Below, one piece after another: positions 27,741-37,328 of a stretch of 64,000 nt of DNA (position 1 is the first letter of the stretch; each line of letters opens with the position of its first letter). The notes under the pieces are model-generated. The model ran no database searches. It had not been told where the DNA came from and saw only the letters and a program-made list of their open reading frames with translations. The stretch lies in contig PXCO01000071.1 in assembly GCA_003565295.1 (NCBI GenBank), positions 1 to 64,000 on the forward strand, read 5' to 3'. The translations under genes and the position numbers were made by a program. The stretch is from Cyclobacteriaceae bacterium (lineage in GTDB: Bacteria; Bacteroidota; Bacteroidia; Cytophagales; Cyclobacteriaceae).

Positions 27741-28964
27741 ATGATATCAAGACGAAAATTATTGAAAAGACTATCTACTTTCCCCTTGGTGGGAGGTATG
27801 ATAGGAACAGGATTACCCATTCATTCTGCCATAAGCCAACCATTGGAGGAAGCTCCTAAACGCGACGTGATGAAAGAATTGGGCATTCGCACCTTTGTTA
27901 ATGCTGCAGGTACCTATACCGCAATGACAGCCTCATTGATGCCTAAGGAAGTAATGGAAACCATCCAAATTTCAGGGACTCAGTTTGCCATGCTAGATGA
28001 AGTACAGGACAAAGTTGGTGAAAAAATAGCCAAACTCTGTCACGCAGAAGCCGCAACTGTCACGGCTGGATGTTGGTCAGCCATGGTGTTGGGATTGGCG
28101 GGAGTACTCACTGGCACCGATAAAAAAAAGGTAGCTCAATTGCCCAATCTCGAGGGGATGAAAAATGAGGTGATCGTGCAAAAATCCCATAATGTGGGCT
28201 ATGTCCATGCGCTAACCAATACCGGGGTCACCATGATAGAAGTAGAAACAGCACAGGATGTGGAGAGAGCCGTCAATGATAAAACCGCTATGATGTGGTT
28301 CTTGAATTATCAGGCACCTGAAGGAAAAATAGCTCATGAGGAATGGGTGTCCCTTGGCAAAAAACACAACATCCCAACCATGATAGATATGGCAGCGGAT
28401 GTGCCGCCTGTAGAAAATCTATGGAAATACAATGATATGGGCTTTGATTTGGTTTGTGTTTCAGGAGGAAAAGCCATGAAAGGCCCCCAAAGTGCCGGAA
28501 TTCTTATGGGCAAAAAAGACCTTGTCGAAGCCGCACGGCTAAGTGCTCCCCCAAGAGGAGGCAATATTGGCAGAGGCATGAAAGTGAACAAGGAAGAGAT
28601 TTTGGGCATGTATGTGGCCTTAGAAATGTACATCAACAAAGACCACGAAAAAGAGTGGAAATCATGGGAGGACAAGGTAGCTCAAATAGAAAATGCCGTA
28701 AAGGACCTTCAAAGCGTGAAAACGGAAGTGTCTGTACCGCCCATAGCTAACCACACCCCTTATTTGAATATTAGCTGGGACCTAGATGTGATTAAAATTA
28801 CCCGTGCTGAACTTCAGGACAAACTCAGGAGTGGCGAGCCTTCCATAGAGGTAATAGGTAGCAAGGACAACGCCATCAGCCTCACCGTATTTATGCTTAG
28901 GCCCAAGGAAGAAAAAATTGTTGCCAAACGAATTCGGGAAGAATTAAAAGCAGCCTTAGTTTAA
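27741..28964 (+). CDS. SelA-like/DgaE-like fold-type I PLP-dependent enzyme with Tat-like signal
   Basis: MISRRKLLKRLSTFPLVGGMIGTG Tat-like leader; DLVCVSGGKAMKGPQSAGILMG PLP-lysine region. Confidence 0.85.
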   Translation: MISRRKLLKRLSTFPLVGGMIGTGLPIHSAISQPLEEAPKRDVMKELGIRTFVNAAGTYTAMTASLMPKEVMETIQISGTQFAMLDEVQDKVGEKIAKLCHAEAATVTAGCWSAMVLGLAGVLTGTDKKKVAQLPNLEGMKNEVIVQKSHNVGYVHALTNTGVTMIEVETAQDVERAVNDKTAMMWFLNYQAPEGKIAHEEWVSLGKKHNIPTMIDMAADVPPVENLWKYNDMGFDLVCVSGGKAMKGPQSAGILMGKKDLVEAARLSAPPRGGNIGRGMKVNKEEILGMYVALEMYINKDHEKEWKSWEDKVAQIENAVKDLQSVKTEVSVPPIANHTPYLNISWDLDVIKITRAELQDKLRSGEPSIEVIGSKDNAISLTVFMLRPKEEKIVAKRIREELKAALV

Positions 28965-29049
28965 CTTAAAACCAATGCTCAATATCTATTCGCATTAAAC
29001 TTGATTAGTGAGCCTAGCTCACGTGCATGTGTCAATTAACTCTTTTCTA

Positions 29050-30306
29050 ATGAAAAACAATTTAATAGTTATTGCAATATGTGGCTTTCTCTGTTTCGGA
29101 GGGGTCACTTATGCCCAGGATTACGATTTAGTCATCAAAAATGGACATGTAATTGATCCAAAAAGCGGCACAGATGCCCTCAATGACGTAGCCATAAAAG
29201 ATGGGAAGGTAGCTAGAATAGCGGCTTCAATCCCCGGAAATGGGGCCAAGCAGGTGGTGAACGCAGAAGGAATGTTGGTGGTTCCAGGATTGATTGATAT
29301 TCATGGACACAACTTTGCGGGAACCAGGGAAAACAGTTACCTAAGTGACGGCCTTACGGCAGTGGATCCAGATGGCTATACTTTCCGTGTAGGGGTTACC
29401 ACTATTGTAGATTGTGGTGGTCCGGGATGGAAGAACATCCACATTTTTAAACAAAATATCATAGATCCATCAAAAACCCGGGTATTGGCCTTCTTAAACA
29501 TTGTGGGGGAAGGAATGCGTGGAGGAGCCTGGGAACAGGACACTACAGATATGGATGCAGAAATCACTGCTCAAGCCGCTTTAAAATACAAAGAGCATGT
29601 GGTGGGATTCAAGGTGGCCCATTATAGCCGAAGAGATTGGATTCCCATTGATCGTGCGGTGGAGGCTGGAAACATTGCCAGTATGCCTGTTATCATCGAC
29701 TTTGGAGGTTCAATGTCCTTTGCACCATTAAGATTGCGGGAACTGTTTTTTGAACGTTTACGCCCCGGCGACATCTATACACACACCTTTGCAGAACTTG
29801 GTGGTGCAAGGGAACCTATTGTGGAATATGAAACTCGGCAGTTTAAGCCTTTTGTCAGAGAGGCACAGGAAAGAGGAATAATTTTTGACGTGGGATACGG
29901 TGGTGCCAGTTTTGATTTTCGCCAGGCTTTACCTGCTTTGGAAGCAGGATTCTTGCCCAACACCATCAGTACTGACCTCCACAAAGGAAGTATGAATGCC
30001 GCTATGAAAGACATGTTGAACATCATGTCAAAGTTTTTGGCAATGGGAGTGGATCTTCCAAAGGTGATAGAAATGAGCACCTGGGAACCTGCAAAAGTCA
30101 TTCAGCGTGAAATGCTTGGAAATCTTTCCGAAGGAGGAATCGCTGACGTGGCCATCCTTGGGCTCAGAGATGGAAACTTTGGTTTTTGGGACAGGAACGG
30201 TTACAAAATTAACGGAGACAAACGCTTTGAATGCCAGATGACCATTAAAGAGGGTAAGATTGTCTATGACCTGAACGGGATAGCTGATCCTGTGGTGCTA
30301 AAATAA
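29050..30306 (+). CDS. Amidohydrolase/deacetylase family metallohydrolase with signal peptide
   Basis: VVPGLIDIHGHNF (HxH), IDFGGS, GGIADVAILGL. Start at the ATG preceding signal peptide MKNNLIVIAICGFLCFGGVTYAQ; the ORF track began at GTG 29008. Confidence 0.85.
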   Translation: MKNNLIVIAICGFLCFGGVTYAQDYDLVIKNGHVIDPKSGTDALNDVAIKDGKVARIAASIPGNGAKQVVNAEGMLVVPGLIDIHGHNFAGTRENSYLSDGLTAVDPDGYTFRVGVTTIVDCGGPGWKNIHIFKQNIIDPSKTRVLAFLNIVGEGMRGGAWEQDTTDMDAEITAQAALKYKEHVVGFKVAHYSRRDWIPIDRAVEAGNIASMPVIIDFGGSMSFAPLRLRELFFERLRPGDIYTHTFAELGGAREPIVEYETRQFKPFVREAQERGIIFDVGYGGASFDFRQALPALEAGFLPNTISTDLHKGSMNAAMKDMLNIMSKFLAMGVDLPKVIEMSTWEPAKVIQREMLGNLSEGGIADVAILGLRDGNFGFWDRNGYKINGDKRFECQMTIKEGKIVYDLNGIADPVVLK

Positions 30307-30327
30307 ACGTGTTAATATTGAAACATT

Positions 30328-30360
30328 TGCCTTCGGCCAATGGCCGGGGGCATTTTTTTT
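30328..30360 (+). terminator. Rho-independent terminator
   Basis: TGCCTTCGGCC-AAT-GGCCGGGGGCA followed by T8. Confidence 0.85.
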
Positions 30361-30404
30361 GCGGTAGATCTTTCCAGTTTTTATTTTAACCAAGCCTCGT
30401 AAAA

Positions 30405-30986
30405 ATGAACCATCGCATTAAGATTTTGAAAGATGAAATCCTTTCCAATCATTTTTACACCCTCAAAAAGATCACCTTTGAATACCATCTCCCCAATGGG
30501 GAAAGGCAGGTCCAAACACGGGAAGCTTTTGACAGAGGGAACGGAGCGGCTGTATTGCTATATCACCCCGGGCGAAAAACGGTGATCCTTACCCGGCAGT
30601 TTAGGATGCCCACTTTTATCAACGGGAATGCAGACGGAATGATGATAGAGGTATGCGCGGGCATGTTAGATGAGGACAATCCAGAGGAATGTGCACGCCG
30701 GGAAAGTGTAGAGGAAACCGGCTACCGGGTGGACAAGTTAGAAAAGGTGTTTGAGGCCTATATGTCACCCGGTGCTGTGACCGAAATTCTTCATTTTTAT
30801 ATCGGCACCTATTCTGATCAACAAAAAGTCGAAGATGGTGGAGGACTTGATGAAGAACAGGAAAATATAGAGGTTATGGAGATACCCTTAGACAGGGCCA
30901 TGCAGATGGTCAAATCCGGAGAAATCAAGGATGCCAAAACTATAATGTTGTTGCAGCAAATTCAATTAAAATTAATATCAACTTAA
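30405..30986 (+). CDS. nudK: NUDIX hydrolase, GDP-mannose pyrophosphatase-like
   Basis: Nudix-like GMLDEDNPEECARRESVEETGYRV; N-terminus and TRQFRMP resemble NudK. Confidence 0.8.
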   Translation: MNHRIKILKDEILSNHFYTLKKITFEYHLPNGERQVQTREAFDRGNGAAVLLYHPGRKTVILTRQFRMPTFINGNADGMMIEVCAGMLDEDNPEECARRESVEETGYRVDKLEKVFEAYMSPGAVTEILHFYIGTYSDQQKVEDGGGLDEEQENIEVMEIPLDRAMQMVKSGEIKDAKTIMLLQQIQLKLIST

Positions 30987-31010
30987 TTATTTTTGTTGTC
31001 CGTCATGTTT

Positions 31011-31029
31011 TTCATCCTATCTTCATCTT
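31011..31029 (+). promoter_or_regulatory. Candidate response-regulator direct repeat TTCAT-N6-TTCATCTT (site 1)
   Basis: TTCATCCTATCTTCATCTT, 59 bp before the ATG at 31070; same arrangement at 34401. Confidence 0.5.
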
Positions 31030-31069
31030 CACTATTTTATTTTACGGACGAAATAATTTCCAAAAAGTA

Positions 31070-31504
31070 ATGAAACATCTACTATTTTCCTTTATTTTAA
31101 CTTTTTGTTTATCAATTGGATACGGACAAGAGGGCGATAAAAAAGCGGAGAAAATTCCTATAATTGAAAAAGCCACAGATACCAAAAAAAATGAAATTGG
31201 TGACAAAAGTAGCGAAAGGAGTAGGTTTAGCATAAGTAGTGCTGCTAGAAGAAGATCGCTTCCAAATCGAAATGCTAACAATCATAGGGAAAATGAAGCT
31301 GTAGAGAAACCTGAAGGAAATAACGGATTAGAAACAGCTGAGCAGGCAACACAACTACGGGGAAGTACTCCATCAAATAGGCCAAATATAAATGTTCCTG
31401 CAGCTAGGCCTACTCCGCCTGTGGTCCGGCCTGGAAGGGTACCGGGAAGCCCTCCCAGGCCAAGAAATATTCCACAGCCGCCCTCAAGGCCGAACATACC
31501 TTGA
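31070..31504 (+). CDS. Secreted low-complexity Pro/Arg-rich protein
   Basis: Signal peptide MKHLLFSFILTFCLSIGYGQ; C-terminus RPTPPVVRPGRVPGSPPRPRNIPQPPSRPNIP. Confidence 0.65.
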   Translation: MKHLLFSFILTFCLSIGYGQEGDKKAEKIPIIEKATDTKKNEIGDKSSERSRFSISSAARRRSLPNRNANNHRENEAVEKPEGNNGLETAEQATQLRGSTPSNRPNINVPAARPTPPVVRPGRVPGSPPRPRNIPQPPSRPNIP

Positions 31505-31541
31505 CTAATTGAAAATTATCCAATTAACGTGAAGGAATGAG

Positions 31542-32360
31542 ATGAAGAAATGGAATTTTGGTTGTTTACTTTTATATTGGTTTTGTTGCAGTTTTTCATT
31601 TGCCCAAGAGCAGGATTCAATAGCTACTGAGCCTGTTTCCAAATATGATTATTTGATAATCAATGGGAAATTCTCTGATCGATTTATGTTTGCAGGAAGA
31701 GATTTTGGCATGAAAGTACCCATTTTCACCTCGGATATGATGTATTTATTTCATTCTGGCTGGTACCTGAATGCAACTGCTGTACAAATAATGGATCCTT
31801 ATATACCCAGCCAATATGCCCTTTCCGTGGGTTATCTTAGGGACATATCTGATAAAGTGGCGCTTAATGCCGCCTATTCCCAATTTTTGGTAGCCGGGGA
31901 AAGCCAATTAGCTGGTGTGCAAAACCTTGGGTTTTTGCAGGCAGGAATTGGGTTTGATTGGAATATATTGTACTCCACCATTCAATTTCAAGGCTTAATT
32001 CACCAATATCCGGATCTATTCATTACTTCAAAACATTCAAGGTATTTTGAATTTGACCAAAGGATTTTCCGACAAATAGTAGTGTCTTTTGAACCTTCCC
32101 TATCATTTATGATTGGAACCAGCCAATTCTATCACCTCGCTGTAAATGAGCAATACATAGGACAACAAAACTGGGACAAGCTCATGGCTTTAAATATGGA
32201 ATTTGCTATCCCTGTGCTTTTTGAATTGAATAATTGGGGACTAGAACTCCAGGCAAAATATGTGCACCCTCTTAATTTGGCCGAGTTTGATGAATCGGGT
32301 CAAAGAATAATATTAGGGGGAACGCTATCGTATACAATACCGGTCAAAAAGAAAAAATAA
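31542..32360 (+). CDS. Exported beta-barrel-like hypothetical protein (possible outer membrane protein)
   Basis: Signal peptide ending SFAQEQ; alternating amphipathic strands; C-terminal LGGTLSYTIPVKKKK. Confidence 0.6.
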   Translation: MKKWNFGCLLLYWFCCSFSFAQEQDSIATEPVSKYDYLIINGKFSDRFMFAGRDFGMKVPIFTSDMMYLFHSGWYLNATAVQIMDPYIPSQYALSVGYLRDISDKVALNAAYSQFLVAGESQLAGVQNLGFLQAGIGFDWNILYSTIQFQGLIHQYPDLFITSKHSRYFEFDQRIFRQIVVSFEPSLSFMIGTSQFYHLAVNEQYIGQQNWDKLMALNMEFAIPVLFELNNWGLELQAKYVHPLNLAEFDESGQRIILGGTLSYTIPVKKKK

Positions 32361-32372
32361 AATCCATAGACG

Positions 32373-33050
32373 ATGAGAGTGCTGTTGGTAGAAGATGAAG
32401 AGATGATAGGTAGGGAAATTCAAGAATACCTGAATGGTGAATCCCTCATATGTGACTGGTCGTCCAACTATGGAGATGCATCCGAAAAAATCTTTGTGAA
32501 TGAATACGATTTTATTCTTCTGGATTTAGGTCTTCCTGATGGAGATGGGCTGGGGTTGATAAAAGAAATTAAAGAAAACAGCCCAAATTCTCTAATAATC
32601 ATTTTAACGGCCAGATCAAATGTGGAGGATAGAGTACACGGGCTAGAATTAGGTGCCGATGATTACTTGGCTAAGCCCTTTTCATTTTTAGAATTGAAAG
32701 CACGAATGCAGGCCATCCTCAGAAGAAAATCAGGATGGGTGAAAAACATCATTAATATCGGTAAATTCTCTATTGATATTGAGGCTAGAAAGGTGTACTA
32801 TTTGAAAAATTCCATTGAATTGACTCACAAAGAGTTTACCGTACTCCACTTTCTTTTAATTCACTGCAACAAAGTGATCAACAGGTACCAGATTGCCGAA
32901 CATTTATGGGGAGATCATCTAGAAGAAGAGTATCAATCAAATTTTATAGATGTACATATCAAAAACATCAGAAAAAAATTAGGGGCTTTTGAACCTATCA
33001 ATTGGCTCGAGACAGTAAGGGGGGTAGGTTATAAAATTAATACAGGATAA
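32373..33050 (+). CDS. OmpR-family response regulator
   Basis: LLVEDEEMIG, ILLDLGLPDGDG, GADDYLAKPF; winged-helix C-terminus NFIDVHIKNIRKKLG. Confidence 0.95.
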   Translation: MRVLLVEDEEMIGREIQEYLNGESLICDWSSNYGDASEKIFVNEYDFILLDLGLPDGDGLGLIKEIKENSPNSLIIILTARSNVEDRVHGLELGADDYLAKPFSFLELKARMQAILRRKSGWVKNIINIGKFSIDIEARKVYYLKNSIELTHKEFTVLHFLLIHCNKVINRYQIAEHLWGDHLEEEYQSNFIDVHIKNIRKKLGAFEPINWLETVRGVGYKINTG

Positions 33051-33056
33051 GATCCA

Positions 33057-34370
33057 ATGCGACTGTCAACGAAATTACTTCTGTATAATGTCCTTGCAAA
33101 AGGAATCATCCTCCTCATTTTCCTGATGGGAGGCCCCATATTTCTACATTATTTTGCACTGAAAAATATTGATACCGAATTACTGGAAAAAAGAGAATAT
33201 ATTCTGACCCTCATCTCAAACAATGGCATTGAAGGTTTTTTTTATGAGGAAGACAGTCTAGCGGGCTTTGGAAGCTACAATATACTTAAGGAAGAATACA
33301 TACTATTAGAAAAACTGGATGTGGCGTACCCTCTTGACAGTATTTTTAATGAAGAAAGGATATTAGATGAGGTTGCTGTCCCGTATAGGGTTTGTGCATA
33401 TGTATTTGGATTCGAGAATGATTACTTTTTACTTGAGATAGGTAAAAGCCTGGAAACCATCCAAGATTTGAACGCCATTATTTTCAGACTAATGGTTATC
33501 CTCCTGATTTTGTTCATCTTTTTTTCCTTTATATTGGATCATTCATTCAATAAGCACATTTTTCACCCTTTCAAGTTAATTATACAGGATAAAATAGCTA
33601 AAATCAACGAGCCTTTAGCTTTTGACCACTCTCCCATCAAGAGTAGTACTGAGGATTTCAGGATTCTCGATGAAGCCATTAGTCAAATGATATGGAGGAT
33701 CCAAAAAGCCTTTAACCAAGAAAGGGTTTTTATTTCTCACGCCTCTCATGAATTGAAAACACCGATATCAATACTCCAATCTAAAATTGAGGCACTATTT
33801 TCCAAGGGGAAATTGAATCATTCAGAAATGGAGAAGCTTATGGATATGCAAAGGACCATACAGAGAATGAAGAAAACCCTAAACTCTCTCTTGTTACTGT
33901 CCAAGGTAAACAATGCACAATATATAAAAGAGGAGGAGTTTTCATTAAATCAACTTATTGTAGAAGTTGTGGAAGAATGGGAACCAATAGCAGAAGATAA
34001 GGGAATCAAACTAACCACGTCCCGGCCCCTGGATTTCAACTTAAAAAACAGTAATAGATCTCTCTGCCATATCTTGATCAGAAACCTTTTATCAAACGCC
34101 ATAAAATATTCTCCTAGCAACTCTGAAGTAAAAATTAATGGCTCAAGCATTTCGAATGGGTTCCTTATAGAAATAATTGACGAGGGGCCGGGTATCTCTG
34201 AGGAAAGAATCAATCAGATTCAAAATGGTCAGGTATTCTTGAAAGATGCCCATACAGATTCTTCGGGATATGGATTGCAAATTGTTTTTAAAATAGCTTC
34301 TTTCTTAGGTATTGACATCCATATCCTAAACACTTCCACCGGTACCAATTTTCAACTCACCTTCAAATAA
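33057..34370 (+). CDS. Sensor histidine kinase
   Basis: FISHASHELKTPISILQSKIEAL (H-box), LIRNLLSNAIKYSP (N-box), IEIIDEGPGIS, GYGLQIV. Confidence 0.95.
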   Translation: MRLSTKLLLYNVLAKGIILLIFLMGGPIFLHYFALKNIDTELLEKREYILTLISNNGIEGFFYEEDSLAGFGSYNILKEEYILLEKLDVAYPLDSIFNEERILDEVAVPYRVCAYVFGFENDYFLLEIGKSLETIQDLNAIIFRLMVILLILFIFFSFILDHSFNKHIFHPFKLIIQDKIAKINEPLAFDHSPIKSSTEDFRILDEAISQMIWRIQKAFNQERVFISHASHELKTPISILQSKIEALFSKGKLNHSEMEKLMDMQRTIQRMKKTLNSLLLLSKVNNAQYIKEEEFSLNQLIVEVVEEWEPIAEDKGIKLTTSRPLDFNLKNSNRSLCHILIRNLLSNAIKYSPSNSEVKINGSSISNGFLIEIIDEGPGISEERINQIQNGQVFLKDAHTDSSGYGLQIVFKIASFLGIDIHILNTSTGTNFQLTFK

Positions 34371-34400
34371 AGTAAACAATTTCTTCAATTTTAATTCTTC

Positions 34401-34434
34401 TTCATTTTAGCTTCATCTTGTTGACCTACTTTTG
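34401..34434 (+). promoter_or_regulatory. Candidate response-regulator direct repeat (site 2) with -7 element TACTTTTG
   Basis: TTCATTTTAGCTTCATCTT (34401-34419) and TACTTTTG (34427-34434, TAnnTTTG); the repeat starts 59 bp before the ATG at 34460. Confidence 0.55.
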
Positions 34435-34459
34435 AAGTATAAACTTAAATTTTATAGAT

Positions 34460-35266
34460 ATGAAAAAGTTGAAAGTTAACTTGTGGGTTTCAGGAGTGGT
34501 TTCACTTCTTTTTTTTATGGGCTGCAACGATCAGGACGATATGAGGGAAGGACATGCTAAATTGAATGTTTCTTTAATCGACGCTCCTGCCGATTATGAT
34601 GAGGTTTGGGTAGAGGTACTCTCGGTAGAGATCTTGCCTGATAAGGAAAATGAGAATAATGAATCTGCCTGGATCAGTATATCGAATGAGGCAGATGACA
34701 AGAAACTGAACCTATTAACCTTGACAGGGGGAAATTCAGCCTTTATAGGATCCAAAGAGGTGAGTGCCGGAAAGATTTCACAAATCCGCCTAGTATTGGG
34801 AAATGACAACTATATCATACAAGAAGGCGAAAGAATTGACCTGACCACACCAAGTGCACAACAAAGTGGCTTGAAACTTCAAGTAAACAAAGAGCTCTTG
34901 CCTGGTATACAGTATGATTTGGTAATTGACTTCGACGCTGCACAATCCATTGTAAGGGCGGGGGCATCTGGCATGTTTATTTTGAAGCCCGTACTGAGAG
35001 TTGTCGCAGAGGAATCTGCATCCATAAAGGGAAAAATTATACCTGAAGAAGCGGGTACAGTGGTTTGGGCGATCAAAGACCTTGATACACTTGCCACGCA
35101 CAGTAATGACAATGGGGAATTCCTTGTAAAGGGTCTACAAACCGGATCATACCGGGTTGAAATCCACCCTAAAAGTCCTTATTTGGGAGACACTTTATTC
35201 AACGTGGCCACTCAAAAAGGGGAGGTCACCATTTTGGACCCAATAATACTTGAAATAGAGGAATAG
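34460..35266 (+). CDS. DUF4382 domain lipoprotein with C-terminal carboxypeptidase-regulatory-like domain
   Basis: Lipobox FFMGCND; AKLNVSLIDAPADYDEVWVEVLSVEI is the DUF4382 opening. Confidence 0.82.
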   Translation: MKKLKVNLWVSGVVSLLFFMGCNDQDDMREGHAKLNVSLIDAPADYDEVWVEVLSVEILPDKENENNESAWISISNEADDKKLNLLTLTGGNSAFIGSKEVSAGKISQIRLVLGNDNYIIQEGERIDLTTPSAQQSGLKLQVNKELLPGIQYDLVIDFDAAQSIVRAGASGMFILKPVLRVVAEESASIKGKIIPEEAGTVVWAIKDLDTLATHSNDNGEFLVKGLQTGSYRVEIHPKSPYLGDTLFNVATQKGEVTILDPIILEIEE

Positions 35267-35292
35267 TTTTGTGAACAATTATAAATTCTTTA

Positions 35293-35330
35293 AAAAAGGT
35301 GCCTTGAATTTTTCAGGCACCTTTTCTATT
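35293..35330 (+). terminator. Rho-independent terminator
   Basis: AAAAAGGTGCCT-loop-AGGCACCTTTTCT. Confidence 0.8.
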
Positions 35331-35405
35331 CTTATTTGAGCTTGGGTTATTTCTTTTATTTTTACTTTCGATTTCCTAATTTAGGATTCTTTAAAATTTT
35401 ATTCC

Positions 35406-35918
35406 ATGCCAGTAGCCCAACCCATCAATTTCAATAAATGGATAGCCGAAAACCGGCACCTGCTGAAGCCTCCTGTAGGTAACCAACAAATGTATAAAGG
35501 CAACGATGATTTTATCGTTATGGTGGTGGGGGGTCCAAATGCCCGTAAGGACTTTCATTACAATGAGGGCGAGGAGTTTTTCTTTCAGGTGGAAGGCGAC
35601 ATTACCCTAAAGATCGTAGAGGACGGGGAAATCAAAGATATAAATATTCATGAGGGGGAGATGTTTTTGTTGCCCCCAAAAGTACCGCACAGCCCCAGGC
35701 GCCCGGCCAATACCATAGGCCTGGTCTTCGAACGATACCGGAAACCCGGTGAAAAAGACGGTTTCATATGGCATTGCGAAAATTGTGGGAATAAACTTTA
35801 TGAGGAATACGAGGAAATTACCGACATCGTCAATCAACTTCCGCCAATAATGGACCGATTCTGGAGCAATCCCGCCAACACCAGGTGTAAACATTGTGGA
35901 ACGGTAATGAGCAAGTAA
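35406..35918 (+). CDS. nbaC: 3-hydroxyanthranilate 3,4-dioxygenase
   Basis: Cupin motif with NEGEEFFFQVEGD and LPPKVPHSPRRP; C-terminal CENCG...CKHCG rubredoxin-like site. Confidence 0.93.
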   Translation: MPVAQPINFNKWIAENRHLLKPPVGNQQMYKGNDDFIVMVVGGPNARKDFHYNEGEEFFFQVEGDITLKIVEDGEIKDINIHEGEMFLLPPKVPHSPRRPANTIGLVFERYRKPGEKDGFIWHCENCGNKLYEEYEEITDIVNQLPPIMDRFWSNPANTRCKHCGTVMSK

Positions 35919-36007
35919 GCAAAAGATAAATTATTTTTTCCAAACAAGTAATCACCAATTTGGTTTTTACTTGTGATTTTTATCTTTGCAGGCATTAACC
36001 GAACGCT

Positions 36008-37297
36008 ATGCCCCCTTTCCAATACCGTGCTACGCTTTCTTTCGCCAAGCAGATGGATGAGGCCGACCCATTGAGAGAATTTAGGTCCAAATTCCTATTG
36101 CCAAAAACAAACAGTGGAGACAAAATTTATCTCTGTGGAAATTCCTTGGGACTTCAACCCACAACCGTAAGCAGCTACCTTTCAAAGGAACTTGAAAAGT
36201 GGGAAACACTTGGCGTGGAGGGCCATTTTAAGGGAGAGAACCCATGGGTGTTTGCCCGGAAAACTTCCAAACCCGCCTTGGCGATACTCCTCGGGGCAAA
36301 GGAAAGCGAGGTTACCCCAATGAACAGCCTAAGCACCAATTTACATTTGTTACTTGTTTCCTTCTATAGGCCTAGGCCGGGCAAATATAAAATCCTCGCT
36401 GAGGCAGGAGCCTTTCCCTCTGACCAGTTCATCCTCGCTTCACAGGCAAAGTTTCACGGCTATGACCCAAATGAGGCCATCCTTGAAATTAAACCCAGGG
36501 AGGGTGAACATACCTTACGAACAAATGACATTATAACCAAGATTGAACAACATGCCCATGAATTGGCCATGATAATGATGGCAGGGGTCCAATATTACAC
36601 AGGGCAATGGTTTGATATGGAAAAAATCAGTGCTTGTGCAAAGGCACATGGTGTTCCCGTTGGCTTTGACCTTGCCCACGCCATTGGCAATGTACCTTTG
36701 CAACTTCATCAATGGAAGGTAGATTTTGCCACATGGTGCAGTTACAAATACCTGAATGCAGGACCAGGAAATGTCTCTGGGGTTTTCGTGCACGATGATC
36801 ATGGACAGCATTTTAATGGCCCAAGGTTTACGGGTTGGTGGGGCACAAATGAGAAAACAAGGTTTCAAATGCAAAATGATTTTCAGGCCCTTCCAGGAGC
36901 AGATGGGTGGCTACTCTCTAATGACAACGTATTAGGTCTTTCAGCCTTACAGGCTTCTTTGGATATATTCATAGAAGCCGATATGGGGCGGATCAGGAAA
37001 AAAAGTGAACTATTGACCGGGTACTTGGAGTTCTTAATCAGGGATAGCTGTGACGATCCTTCTCTAATTAATATCATAACCCCCTCAAATCCAAAAGAAA
37101 GAGGTTCCCAGTTGTCATTATTTATCCATAAAAGGGGAAAAGAGATCTTCGAGCATATGCACTCAGAAGGGGTAGTGGCAGACTGGAGAAACCCAAATGT
37201 GATCCGGGTAGCCCCTTGCCCTCTATATAACAGTTTTACCGATTTATATAATTTCGGTAAAATTATTAAGCAATCCATCCGGAAATTCGTTGAGTAA
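36008..37297 (+). CDS. kynU: Kynureninase
   Basis: YLCGNSLGLQP, GFDLAHAIGNVPLQLHQWKVDFATWCSYKYLNAGPGNVSGVFVH. Confidence 0.95.
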   Translation: MPPFQYRATLSFAKQMDEADPLREFRSKFLLPKTNSGDKIYLCGNSLGLQPTTVSSYLSKELEKWETLGVEGHFKGENPWVFARKTSKPALAILLGAKESEVTPMNSLSTNLHLLLVSFYRPRPGKYKILAEAGAFPSDQFILASQAKFHGYDPNEAILEIKPREGEHTLRTNDIITKIEQHAHELAMIMMAGVQYYTGQWFDMEKISACAKAHGVPVGFDLAHAIGNVPLQLHQWKVDFATWCSYKYLNAGPGNVSGVFVHDDHGQHFNGPRFTGWWGTNEKTRFQMQNDFQALPGADGWLLSNDNVLGLSALQASLDIFIEADMGRIRKKSELLTGYLEFLIRDSCDDPSLINIITPSNPKERGSQLSLFIHKRGKEIFEHMHSEGVVADWRNPNVIRVAPCPLYNSFTDLYNFGKIIKQSIRKFVE

Positions 37298-37328
37298 CTA
37301 TTCTAGTCGAAAGCACAAACATCAAACC

